From contig NC_051092.1 of NCBI RefSeq assembly GCF_901709675.1, forward strand, positions 255,501-319,500: DNA of 64,000 bases, given 5' to 3'. The notes beneath the pieces were generated by a model. That model ran no database searches. It saw only the letters and a program-made list of their open reading frames with translations, and was not told the origin of the DNA. The position numbers were made by a program, and so were the translations under genes. How positions within the stretch are numbered: position 1 is the first letter of the stretch; the number at the start of each line of letters is the position of its first letter. The stretch is from Syngnathus acus. Taxonomy: Eukaryota > Chordata > Actinopteri > Syngnathiformes > Syngnathidae. Positions 23,746-35,435 of the stretch are shown here, one piece after another.

Positions 23746-26700
23746 ATGGAGATAACGCGCAACAGGCCGTCCTTGTACGGAGACATCGGTAAGCAGCTTA
23801 GCACTCTGCGAGTTGCCGTTCCAAACAGAAAGAAAGAACTGCGCCTTGCCTTGCAACAACAATTCATCACTTGTTTTGTGAATAAAATGGAACTATACAA
23901 ATCCAATCCAATTGAAAATGATGCTAAAGTCAAAAGAAGAAATGTTGATTTTAAAATGAATGAGCTGTCAAAGTTGTCTCCCCCATTTTCACCCGAAAAT
24001 AATACAAATAAATAATGCCATTCCAATCAATTCCGAATGTGTCAGCACGTCGTCACGTGTTGATCGGATTCGCTCAACACTTTCCACTTCTCTCTGCTTG
24101 TAACCTGACTGACTGACTGACTGACTGACTGACTGCTTGCCCCCCGTGCAGCTCACGGTCTGGGCTTCTGGACGGAGCGGTCGGCTGTGCACGAGGCGGC
24201 GGCGCAAGGCAGGGCGGCGCGGCTGCAGCAGCTGATCCGGGACGGGGCGGCCGTCGACGCACCGGCCGTCGACTCCGTCACGCCCTTGCACGAGGCCTGC
24301 GTCCGGGGACACGCCCGCTGCGTCGCGCTGCTGCTGGCCGCCGGGGCGCAGGTCAGAACTTTGCAACCAGGATGCTCAAATACAGGGGGGGGGGGAAGAG
24401 AGAGATCTGAAGCCGTGACCGGATCGTATCGCCTGTCCCTTGTAAGATGAATGATTTGGTCTCAAAGTGATGGTCAATGAAATGAAAACAAGTCTTTTGG
24501 AAAAAACAAAGTCAAATTCCGCTGATGAGGGTGGGCTTTTTCCCCCGATGAGCCCACAGGTGGACGCCCGCAACATCGACGGCAGCACGCCGCTGTGCGA
24601 CGCCTGCGCCGCCGGCAGCCCGGAGTGCGTCAAGCTGCTGCTGGAGCACGGCGCCGCCGTCAACCCGCCGTTCTTCACCTTCTCGCCGCTGCACGAGGCG
24701 TGTCTGCGAGGTAGCTCACATCAGCAAAATCAGCACGTGCGCCATGATGCGTGGGCGATGGAGGTCAGCCACGCAGGCAGGCAGCCACGCAGGCAGGCAG
24801 CCACGCAGGCAGGCAGCCACGCAGGCAGGCAGCCACGCAGGCAGGCAGCCACGCAGGCAGGCAGCCACGCAGGCAGGCAGCCACGCAGGCAGGCAGCCAC
24901 GCAGGCAGGCAGCCACGCAGGCAGGCAGCCACGCAGGCAGGCAGCCACGCAGGCAGGCAGCCACGCAGGCAGGCAGCCACGCAGGCAGGCAGCCACGCAG
25001 GCAGGCAGCCACGCAGGCAGGCAGCCACGCAGGCAGGCAGCCACGCAGGCAGGCAGCCACGCAGGCAGGCAGCCACGCAGGCAGGCAGCCACGCAGGCAG
25101 GCAGCCACGCAGGCAGGCAGCCACGCAGGCAGGCAGCCACGCAGGCAGGCAGCCACGCAGGCAGGCAGCCACGCAGGCAGGCAGCCACGCAGGCAGGCAG
25201 CCACGCAGGCAGGCAGCCACGCAGGCAGGCAGCCACGCAGGCAGGCAGCCACGCAGGCAGGCAGCCACGCAGGCAGGCAGCCACGCAGGCAGGCAGCCAC
25301 GCAGGCAGGCAGCCACGCAGGCAGGCAGCCACGCAGGCAGGCGCCACGCAGGCAGGCAGGCAGCCACGCAGGCAGGCAGGCAGCCACGCAGGCAGGCAGG
25401 CAGGCAGCCACGCAGGCAGGCAGGCAGGCAGCCACGCAGGCAGGCAGGCAGGCAGCCACGCAGGCAGGCAGGCAGCCACGCAGGCAGGCAGGCAGCCACG
25501 CAGGCAGGCAGGCAGCCACGCAGGCAGGCAGGCAGGCAGCCACGCAGGCAGGCAGCCACGCAGGCAGGCAGGCAGCCACGCAGGCAGGCAGGCAGGCACG
25601 CAGGCAGGCAGGCAGGCAGGCAGCCACGCAGGCAGCCACGCAGGCAGGCAGCCACGCAGGCAGGCAGCCACGCAGGCAGGCAGCCACGCAGGCAGGCAGC
25701 CACGCAGGCAGGCAGGCAGCCACGCAGGCAGGCAGGCAGGCAGCCACGCAGGCAGGCAGGCAGGCAGCCACGCAGGCAGGCAGGCAGGCAGCCACGCAGG
25801 CAGGCAGGCAGCCACGCAGGCAGGCAGGCAGCCACGCAGGCAGGCAGGCAGCCACGCAGGCAGGCAGGCAGCCACGCAGGCAGGCAGGCAGCCACGCAGG
25901 CAGGCAGGCAGGCAGCCACGCAGGCAGGCAGCCACGCAGGCAGGCAGGCAGCCACGCAGGCAGGCAGGCAGGCACGCAGGCAGGCAGGCAGGCAGGCAGC
26001 CACGCAGGCAGCCACGCAGGCAGGCAGGCCCCGTGCGCCCGCCTCTTAAAGGCACCGACCTGACTCGAGGTCCACTCAATACATCACAGGGCATGTTTCC
26101 AAAAACGACAATCTAATTGGAATGTTTGTCGACAGGCAATTTGGATTGCGTGGAGCTGCTGATCCAGCACGGCGCCTCCATGGAGGCGCACGACTGCCGC
26201 TACGGGACGCCGCTGCACGTGGCCTGCGCCAGCAAACACTACCTCTGCGCTAAAGTGCTCCTCAATGCCGGTCAGTGGAAAACAAACAAAAAATGCCAAG
26301 CCGGGCCACCTTCACTTGGCAGTGTTTCAGATCTTTTTGTCATGTTTTTGGCACCTGTTTTATGCTTCGAGTTTTGTCCAGTATTTTTTCAGCCCCGGCC
26401 TGCAACCGGCCTGCCCCGGCCTGCCTTGGCCTGCCCCGGGCCGCCCGGGCCCGGCCCGCCCGGGCCCGGCCTCCCAATTTGATCAGGTCTTCCAGTGTTC
26501 CAGCGCAGCTGACATTTTCTTTCAAAGGCGCCAATGTAAATGCAGCCAAGCTCCACGGGACGGCACTCCACGCCGCCGCCAAGGCGCGCCACGTGGAGCT
26601 GATCGAGCTGCTGGTGGAGTTTGGCGCCGACCTGCACGCCCGAGACAACGCAGACAAGAAGGCCGTCCACTACGCGCTGCTCGGATCGCCGGCGCATCTC

Positions 26701-27006
26701 TGCTTTCGCTTCTACCAGGGTACGCACGCACGCACGCACCGACGCTCGGCTGCCACAAACAATTGGGATGTTTTGTCGTACTCGCAAAAAAGTCGAGTCA
26801 CCGTGTGGCAAGTGCTAACCATCAGCATTGGCCTACCTTGTGTGTTTTGTGGCGCAGACACGCCGCTGAGCCTTCAGCAGCTGGCGCGGTTGGCCCTGAG
26901 GAGGATCCTGGGCATGAAGGCGCTCCACGTTTTCTCCCAGCTGGATTTGCCCAAACGCACGCTCGCCTTTCTGTCGTACGCCCCGGCTCCCGTCTTCCAA
27001 GTCTGA
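23746..27006 (+). CDS. asb13: ASB13, ankyrin repeat and SOCS box protein
   Basis: ASB proteins are substrate adaptors of Cullin-5/Elongin B-C ubiquitin ligases. Six plus-strand exons join in phase: 23746-23788, 24152-24351, 24560-24710, 26136-26270, 26528-26719 and 26858-27006, giving 289 residues (human ASB13 278). The ATG at 23746 opens MEITRNRPSLYGDI; the ATG eight bases upstream hits a stop at once. About six ankyrin repeats follow, with typical TPLHEAC, STPLCDAC, FSPLHEACLRG, GTPLHVACAS and TALHAAA cores. The C-terminal SOCS box starts TPLSLQQLARLALRRILG (Elongin BC box) and ends LPKRTLAFLSY, where the Cul5-box LPxP proline is replaced by Arg. This is the only plus-strand gene here. It is convergent with net1, matching human 10p15. 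A candidate AATAAA lies at 27596-27601. Intron 3 holds a large minisatellite. Confidence 0.94.
24766..26029 (+). repeat. 1.26-kb minisatellite (GCCACGCAGGCAGGCA)n in asb13 intron 3
   Basis: From 24766 to about 25343 the 16-bp unit repeats almost perfectly about 36 times. Beyond that, units vary by extra or missing GGCA steps, roughly 30 more copies, to 26029. The unit length is not a multiple of three, so each strand has several open frames hundreds of codons long (a 16-residue GSHAGRQPRRQAATQA period every 48 bp). These frames are a repeat artefact unless the intron is retained. Confidence 0.97.
26393..26473. repeat. GC-rich CCCGGCCTG minisatellite in asb13 intron 4
   Basis: Degenerate repeats of CCCGGCCTGC and CCCGGGCCCGGCC lie just before asb13 exon 5. 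The later part is close to self-complementary and could fold. Confidence 0.7.
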
Positions 27007-27486
27007 CCAGCGTTTTGGAAGCCTCACTCACGCAGGCACGTTGGGATCTTTTTTTTTGATGGACTGGCCACCGAAGCCAGATGTGCCGCCCGACTTTTCG
27101 AGTGTGACGCTTACGCCCCTGCAATCATTGAAATCCAAAAAAACAGCAATATTGTTCTGCTAACAGTAAACAAATCCCTTTTTTTTTTTCATCTGACAAG
27201 ATACGACAGTCATCCTTCCCAAAGGTACACAAGAAAAAAAAAAAAATGAACCCACCTACTACATCTGTTGACAAAACCTTTAGTTAAAACAAGGCTGGGC
27301 TTGGAATGATTCCTGTTTTCACTCTTCTTCTTGCAAATGAACAGCATCAAACATCATGGCGTGCCACCATCTAGTGGTCAACAGTGGAATGACACCCAAA
27401 ACACCCTGAGCCCAAACAAGAGTTACAAACTGTATATATGTATCGATAAAAATGCTGCAAAATAGCAAACCTGCGGTGGAGTGGAG

Positions 27487-27528
<42 letters not shown>

Positions 27529-28252
27529 TGTAAGGATGTACATTTGCAAATCACACAGATGGTTCTCCCTTTGTGAATTGCGTATTAGCCAAGATAATAA
27601 AGGAGACTGCTCTTTGTGGAGGAAAGATGGGCTCCCTTTTTGTTATTTGTTCAGCAAATACAAGCAATCACACTCATCTCAAAGACAAAGCGGCGGCAGG
27701 TGTTCATTTTCGCAGAGCATTCCCTCTGACACATTACATTTCAAGGCTTGCTGGTCAAATAGAAAATAAAAACTGTTTGTCATTTCATGATGCAAAGTTG
27801 CAACGACGTAAACAAGAAATGTTAAGCGGGACTGACACACATAGAAAAGGGCAAATTCAATGATCTAATTTCACTTATTTGGTGGGAAAATGGTTGCTTT
27901 TTACGGCACCGATTTAACATGAAAAAAGTCTTTCAAACAAATTGTGCCACCCCGCGGGGCACGCGAGCGACCAAAGAAAAAAACATCACAAGCCATCTGG
28001 TGTCCGGCGGCCTCTCTCTTACCATGTCACGTGACTTTTCTCTTTGAAAAGAAATAAAAATGTTCAGACCAATGATTGGAAATTGAATCATTAGAGCGAG
28101 CGGCTGCAAATCGCAAACTTAGTCAACATACAGCACATGACTGACAAACATGGACGGATTTTTTTTTTTTTTTTTTTTGGTGTCTTATGTTCAGTCTGCT
28201 ACAAGGATTTGAAACAAAACACGCACGGGATAAGCGGTGAAGCCGTTCACCT
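27007..28252. other. asb13-net1 convergent intergenic region
   Basis: Both genes end here. It holds the asb13 3' UTR (AATAAA at 27596-27601), a GT/TA microsatellite (27487-27527), A- and T-runs (27179-27189, 27233-27246, 28159-28178) and a near-consensus CTCF motif at 27364-27377 on the minus strand (one mismatch). No further gene was recognised. Confidence 0.5.
27364..27377 (-). promoter_or_regulatory. CTCF-like motif (one mismatch)
   Basis: The minus strand reads CCACTAGATGGTGG; only position 12 departs from the CTCF core. It sits between the 3' ends of asb13 and net1. Confidence 0.3.
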
Positions 28253-31200
28253 CTACACTCCCGTCTCCTTCCTGTTGATGGAGCGCCGCGACCTTTGCGG
28301 CCTGAGCTGAGGCCCCGCCACCGGACAGTTCTCGTCGCAGACGACCGACGAGCGGCGCTTGGCCCGCGCGACGACGCTGCCGCCGGCGGCCGGGGCGCCG
28401 TCGTCACGCCGTGCGTGGCGCTGTGCCGTGGCGTCGCGCAGGCAGTTGAGCCACTGCTGCTTGTGGTAGACGTCGTTGACCTGCAGCGTGTGGTGCGACT
28501 GGCCGTGGGACGGGTCCGAAGAGCTCACGCGGAAAACGTTCTTTGCTGGAGGGAGAGAAAGAGGAAAAAAAAGAAAAACCATTGAGGACATACAAAAGAA
28601 ATGAACACGTGCTACTTTCAGTTATGCAAATTGCAAAGTCCGAAAAAATGATGGAGCGAGTGAGGCACCTTTGTCGGCGCTGGCGAAAGCCCCCCTGAAG
28701 GAGCCCCCCATGCGGACCTCGCCGTCCTGCAGGTCTTCCAGCGCCAGGTCTCGCACGGGGATGGGCTGCCTGTACACCTGGAAGAGGCTGCGCTCGTTGC
28801 GCGTCACCGGCCGGGTCAGGACCAGCAGCTCGGAGAACAGGAACACGTGCAGCCTCTGAGAGAGGCACGGCATTTGCATTTGAAACGGAGCCAGGAAGCA
28901 GACGACCTCTTCTCGTGGGAGGGAGCGGACGCCGCGCACTCACCAATCCGCTCTTGTTCCTGAGCTCGCCGTGGCACAAGAGGCTGCGGCAGGTGTCGAT
29001 CAAAGGGTCCCGCTGCTTGGGGTCCAGATACTCCAGCTTGTCCACGTAGTACTGGCACTCCGACTCGCCTTTCCTCACGTTGATGTCGGACAGAATGTCC
29101 TGGATGATGCACACCTGGGCGGCCCAAACACAACGCGTCCGCTTGGCTTCAAAGTGAAGGAAGGAACGGACGGCTTTGGAGCGAGCGGCTTGCGCTTCTG
29201 CCACTCCTACCGCCCTCTCCAGGTTGGCGACGTCCGGGTGCTCGGCGGGGGTGTGCCTCATGATCTCGCGCAGCAGCAGCGGGTACTTGACCAGGCGCGA
29301 GCGCGGGATGTCCAGGAAGCTCCACAGGTCCAGCTTGCGGCTGAAGGGCGACTCCAGGCAACGTTGCAGGAAGTCCTGCACTCGCCGGTCCTGCTTTTTC
29401 TGGTCCAGGAGCGCCTTGGCTGCCAGCTGGTTGCTGCAGTAGTTTATGTAGGCGTTCAGGCCCGGAAGCTGCCGGGAGGGAGGGAGGGAGCGAGGGAGGG
29501 AGGGACCACCGCCTGCGTCACGCTTTGATGGCGCCAAAAGCGACAGCCCGGCCAGGCCGGTCCTGGCGGGCGAGCGCCTCGCTCTGCGTCACGCTCACCC
29601 AGTCGATCACCATTTGTCCAATCTGGGCCACCGTCCCGTCGGGGCTGGTTCCGTGGGTTAGCTTCGCCAAGAGATCTGCAAGAAATAAATCCAAACGTAG
29701 CGGCGCTCAAATCGACTCGCTTTGCACCTGCGTGAAGTCGCCGAGACCCCACGATTGGATGTTGACGTGAAGAGAGAGTAACCCGACCCGATTATTTTGC
29801 CGTCAATTGGCTGATGGGCCATTTGACACGCAAATATCAAATGTTCAACAATTGCCAGCCGTGAAATCATTCTGGGTGTCTGTGTTAGGCTGCCCCCAGG
29901 TGGCCGAGACGGGCAGAGCAGACGGCACCACATCAAGTGCAATGGAATTGAAGCAGAAAATGCAGCAAATGTGGCACGCCAAGAAGATGCAGGGATTCAC
30001 GGAACGGCAAAAAGAGAAGAGGAGCGGGCTGGCGCCACCTACCCTGGTGCAGCGGGATGTACGCATCCAGATCGCCGAAGATGTGCTCCAGCTCCTCCTC
30101 CGTCATGATGGCCAGCTTGAGCATGGGGTGGTAGTACGCCTGGGCCCAGCAGCCGGAGTTATTGCCGAGCCCGCAAATGAGCGCGTGATGTTTTTTAAAG
30201 CTCTCAAACCTTTCGTGCGAGCTGGAGATCCTCGATGAGATCCCGCTCACCCCGGAAGAGCTCGTAAATGGCCTGGGGAAGGAAGAAGAGCGCTCGGGTT
30301 ACCGTGCTGGTTCCTCACCAGTTGCTCCAAAAAGGCTGCCGGATGTCAAACCTCCTGCCTCTTGATCTCCTTAGGGGAGAAGGAGCTTTTCTGGTGAACG
30401 TCCAGCGTCTCCGACCACAGCGTGCTGTTCCTGCGCTTGCTGGGCGTGGGAGCCACAGCCGCCACAGCCGCCGCCGCCGCCGCCTTGCCGCGGAGCGCTG
30501 GAGACTTGACGTCCCCTCGCAGCGACATGGACTGGGAACGCAACTTGAGCATTGAGTTCGACAATTGGCCGATTGCGGGACGGAGGCCCGAGTGATCATC
30601 GTCCAGCCGGCGTTACCTGGAGGCTCTGGCCGAAGCGCCGCACGGCTCCGTTCTTGGAAGGAGACATGAAGTTGACCAGAGACGACACTCTGGCCAGCGG
30701 CCGTCCTCTCTTGTTTGTCGGCTCCTGACAGAGGCCACAAAGTGCACGCTCGTAAGGACGTTGGAGAGTCCGAGTTGAGCCAATAAAAAAAGGTGCAAAA
30801 TTGACAAGGACCTTCAGGTCAAAACCCGACAGGCTGACCGCGTCGTCTTCCTTTTCCTTGCGTTTCCGCTTCTGCGGCCACAATATTCGCGTTTCAACGG
30901 GACGAGTTCTTGTTTATCTGTCGTCACTTCAATTATGGGGTTGAAGAAAAGGGGGGGGGGGGGGCGTGGTGTTAAGCTTGTACTCACCAGACTGAAGTCC
31001 CAAGGTGTCCCCGGTGTCAGAAAGGTGAAGGAGCTTCCTCTCTGCAGTAGAGCTCTAATAAGAAGTGGCACAAATCATCAGCGCAGCACACTACACACAA
31101 CGGAGTAAATGAAAGTTCAAAAAAAAAAAAAGAACTGATTTTGCGTGAACAATCCGCAGTGTGTTTACAAAGCCGAGCTGCACCCTGCTGCTGCTGCTGC

Positions 31201-31888
31201 TATTTATAAAAAAAATAAAAAAAACAGCCGTGAGTCTCAGCGTGGACTCGGTGCTAAGTGGATGACACCCACGGGTTGATCCGAATGATCCTGTGTCTTA
31301 CTGTTACAATTCAAGTAAATGGAGAAATCTGGAATCCTTGCCAACTGAATGTGTTATTTCAACTGATAATGGCCTTATATGAAACGGTGTTTTCTTTCCC
31401 CCGAACAAAACTGCAATGTACGCACAAGCCGATGAACATTTTTCTTTATTGCTTGTTGGTGTGGTTTGATCGGGACTGTTGCGTTTGGATGCAAGTGGTC
31501 ATCCATATGACCTAAAACCGTCATTAGCTGCATGCATAGCTAAAATGAGCTTTCGATCGATTTGATGAAAACGCTGCGCTCGAGTTAGAGTCATGTGATC
31601 CGAAATGTCCGGATTCTCGGACGCACTTGAACGCATCGTTTACCAATCGCAAACAAGCAAAGAAATCCGTTTTTGTACGTTTCTTGTTTTCGTAGTAGCG
31701 CTACGGAGTGTGCAGTAGTTCGGTTTAAACACGTTGATGTACTTGTTGGAGTTATTTCTGCGGAGCATTCTCGGCGAAGGTTCAGCAAGGCTGCAGACAC
31801 TGGCGGTGGACAATCTCGATGACGTCCGACGAAGCTTCGTCTTTTTCCCCAACGGCGCTGCCGCTTTCACTTCTTCCCCCTCTTCCAT
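28253..31888 (-). CDS. net1: NET1, RhoA guanine nucleotide exchange factor (DH-PH)
   Basis: NET1 activates RhoA and shuttles between nucleus and cytoplasm. Twelve exons: 31733-31888, 30988-31041, 30812-30871, 30617-30724, 30352-30531, 30210-30272, 30043-30139, 29599-29675, 29211-29468, 28944-29114, 28669-28855 and 28253-28545, about 567 residues (human 596). Recognisable segments are RGSSFTFLTPGTPWDFSL and KRKRKEKEDDAVSLS (basic, nuclear-localisation type); the DH domain with AIYELFRGERDLIEDLQLAR, LESPFSRKLDLWSFLDIPRS and RLVKYPLLLREI; and the PH domain with LFSELLVLTRPVTRNERS and RMGGSFRGAF. The protein ends ETGV, a class I PDZ-binding tail like the human ETLV. The leader exon (MEEGEEVKAAAPLGKK) is less certain: only the donor after AAC at 31733 keeps phase, and it is weak. 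A shorter isoform with another start is possible. Confidence 0.93.
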
Positions 31889-34800
31889 CTCGCAGCAAAC
31901 TTTCTTAGGTTCGAAAACAAAACCTTGACGAGAACGGAATGACGGAAATGAATTGTAAATGTAACAAAGACAACAGACTGCTAAAGCTGAGCACAGGCCA
32001 CACGGCGGAAGTTTGAATATGGCGGATTACTGTAAATGGACCTATCAGAGAAGAGAACGCTACAACTGGGAGGAGCCAAGGAGCAGAAACTTCCAAACTT
32101 GTTCCGCTTCCTTTGCAAATACAGGAAGAAACTGCGACATCAATTCTTTACTGCGCTTGAGCACAAGTACAGATCAGATCTTTTTTGTATCAACAGTTAC
32201 AAAGAAGACTAGTCGTGTTTCGGTCATTCTGGCGTCCATCAAATAATTCCACTTCGATTATTGACAACCTGACATTTAAAAAATACGGCGAGAGTATATA
32301 AGACAATGACAGCAACTAAAAGTCACAAACACGCAAGAGCACCGTTTAGGATTAAGACAACTTTATTCACATCGAGTTTTGCATTTGACCCGCTCCTCCG
32401 CATGAATATGAAACAGCGCCATCTGCTGGATCTGGTGAGGCACTGAATCGCCACCGCGCACTTTTACCACCCGAGCGGCCCACAAATACAATACATACAA
32501 CTTCATTGATATAGCGCATTTCACAACAGCTGGACATTGAGAAAATGGTGTGAGTCCACCTCCCAGAACCCTAATTTCATGTGGTGCTAGACACGGTACA
32601 AACATCTACGTCACCAAATGAAACCAGTTTCTGAGTGCGGTCCTTAAAATGAGAGCTCAAGTTCAAAGGCACAGACATTGCGAATTATCAGCACGTCACA
32701 GTTACAGAAAGATGCACGATAAAAGCCTACAACTGTGCCACAAACTGCACGTCATTCATCCTTCTGACACACACACACACACGCGCGGCCAGAAAAGCTC
32801 TTACACAGTCGAGTGTGTGCTCGGAGGAGTAGTAGCAATCTTCAGCCCGATTCGTTTGTGGACTGGAATATCGGGCCCACCGTGGGCCGCCCACGAGTTA
32901 GTATTCACGTGTTCCCAGGAGTCTGATCTCTTCGTCCGGTCGCGACCGCCCGCGCGCGCGCTCTTCTCGGCTGCACTGCTTCCAGCACCTGTATGGGGAG
33001 GTCACGAGTAGTTTTTCTCCAATCACGCTTCAGCCAGTAAGCAGAAGGTCGGCTCTTGCACTCCCGCTCTGCCCGAGTCATGCGTCGTCACCGCTGTGCG
33101 AATGTTTGGGAAGGGGCGTCGGCTCGGCTCGGCGCGGCGCGGCGCGCACTGGCAACCGCCGGCAGCCGTGTGAATTACTGAAGCGACGGAGTGACAAAAA
33201 ATAGCCAGTGGAGGAAATTGAGGCGGAAAATCAACTCAATCTTCATCTCACTCATCTCCAATCACGCATGCAGGCTCATTTGAAGTGCAAGAACAGTTCT
33301 GAGCCAAACGATTTCCTGGCACCGACACACTGAATCACCCACCACCACGAGGGGTTGGATGCGCTTTGGCAGTAAACGCAACTCACTACATACTTTGGCA
33401 GATAGTAAAAAAAAAAAAAAAAAAAAGATAGTCAAGTAAAAAACAAAAGACAGTAAGCAAACAAACGTGGCTTCAAACTGTTGTGGGTTCACTACCAGTT
33501 GAAGCTGGCTAACCATAAAAAGAAAAACACACATGTGCTTTAAGCAAAACCAACACAACACTTTGACAATACAGACATCATTTTCTTTCGAGGAACTAAG
33601 TGACGCAATAGGTACCCCAGGCAAGAGGTGGGTGGTCGGTAGGTAGACTGCCATCGCTGAGAGCCACTTCACAAATCAAATCCTTGAACAGTCGAAAGAA
33701 ATTGGAATGCTTACCATGCATGCACACAAGAGCTTCTTCCTTTCTCGGAAGCTCCATCGCTGCCCTCCAGATAAAAGCAGAGCATCGCGCATGCGTGCGA
33801 TGGAGAGGAGCCCAGCCTTCTCTTACCTTCCTCTTTCCAAGATCTTACCATCAGTGAGCTGTTCATCCTCTGCTTCCCCACTTTTAGCGAGATAGCTGGT
33901 CCACGCGCACGTTCACTTTCGCTCTCTCTCTCGCGCGCGCGCGCGCAAAACAGAAAGCAACGCATCCCCACATACGGAGCATGACAAAGCAATTTCTGTC
34001 CCATCACAGTTGTTGGAAATAAACCAGGACAAGTGCTTATAGTTTGTGTACTTGCGTCGTTTTTTCAAGCGTGCGTACTTGAGTTTTATTTTCTTACAGC
34101 AATTGACTTTTACTCACTCCATTTGAAAACAGACGTGTACTTTGGAAACGAAACAGAGAAGGACTATTTCTTCACATAGCTTAGCTTTTCACTCATGCTA
34201 AACGACATCTATGTTGCGGAACGGATTGAACACAAATTGTGCAGCAAAACATGTAGACAAACACATTTGTCTTTTCTCCTCTGCAACGACTAATATTAGT
34301 GCCGTACTGATGAGCTGAACCATGTCAATGAACAGAATATTTGTCCGTCTTTTTCCACCCCTTAGTGGCCAAGGCAGGTAGACTTGAGCCACTCGATTGA
34401 TGCAGTGCGACAAAAATAGTTTTTCGTTCCATTAAGAGTTTGCACTTTTTTCATCAGTGCCTCTTGTCTTTTTTACTATTGCAGTGTATCATGTAGTGAA
34501 GCAGAGAGTGCGGGTACTTGGGATGAGCATGAGGAGCGAGCGCAGTGAGTCACCCGGCAGCCGCTTCCTGCGGCGCGCTCAACTCAAAGGCCGAGCGAGA
34601 GGAGCGCGTCACGTTGCGGTCGTCTGACTCACACTACGGGAAGCAAGGAGCCAGCCCGCCCGCCAGCCCGCCCGCCAGCCAGCCAGCCAGCCAGCCAGCC
34701 CGCCCGCACCCCATGCGCGACTCACGGCTGAAGAATGCCCAAGAATCCCTGGGCCATGGGATGCCTCCGCCGTGACTCGCCACCTGCCCTCCACGCGCAG

Positions 34801-35435
34801 ATCCCATTTCCGCTTTCCCTCCCCTTGCCGGGGGAATTTTCCAATGTGCGGGCCGTGCACAAATGCGAAGAATGCTTCCACAAGTCCGAGTACAGATGCT
34901 GTGATGTCACATCTGTTACCTCAGATCATCTTTACCAACTGGAATGAAAGTCTGATTCCATGCCTGTACTTATAGAAAACAGTATTGACTCCAAATGTAC
35001 TGAAGTGCCAAAATGACATTTTATTGTCAATTGCATACAATAATGTCATTTGATAAGGTGGCACATTAAAAGACCTCATTTAAATAAATAAAAAAACCTC
35101 CCTTTTTTAACTTGGAAATCCGAGGAAACCAAAGTTGGTTCCACCTCGCTAGTGGTTCACGTCCACTTGGCGTTTACGCCGCTGAACCAAAACTGTGATC
35201 CCGTAGCATTGCTAAGGTGAAAAAAGGAACAATCCTATTTTGACTAAGCAACAAAAAGGACAGCACACATGGGTTTTGAGATGAGGTCCTAAATGTAAAT
35301 AGTCAGCAAAGTGAAGCTAGCTGAAGATTTTCGCAGCAATTTGTACTCGGTCGGTTCCTTGCCATCGCCGCCGCTTTTCAAAGGGTAGCCGCAAAGCGCC
35401 CCCCCCGCCCCGTACAGAATGTTGGAAGAGCTTCC
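31889..35435. other. net1-slc35b4 intergenic region
   Basis: Upstream of net1 and downstream of slc35b4. It contains a perfect CTCF-like motif (32416-32429), a CA run (32767-32780), an A-run (33410-33426), a CG run (33931-33946) and CCAGCCAG/CCCGCC runs (34651-34707). The net1 promoter should be near 31.9 kb. No other gene was recognised; short frames here show no family resemblance. Confidence 0.45.
32416..32429 (-). promoter_or_regulatory. CTCF-like motif
   Basis: The minus strand reads CCAGCAGATGGCGC, a full match to the CTCF core. It is about 0.5 kb upstream of the net1 leader exon, close to where synteny with human 10p ends. Confidence 0.45.

Noticed and set aside
24766-26029. CRISPR-like repeat array
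   Set aside because: Units abut with no unique spacers, there are no cas genes, and the context is a vertebrate intron.
24467-26116. Very long plus- and minus-strand frames over the CAGGCAGGCAGCCACG array
   Set aside because: They arise because a 16-bp unit without stops is open in all phases. They carry no domain except the real asb13 exon 3 inside one of them.
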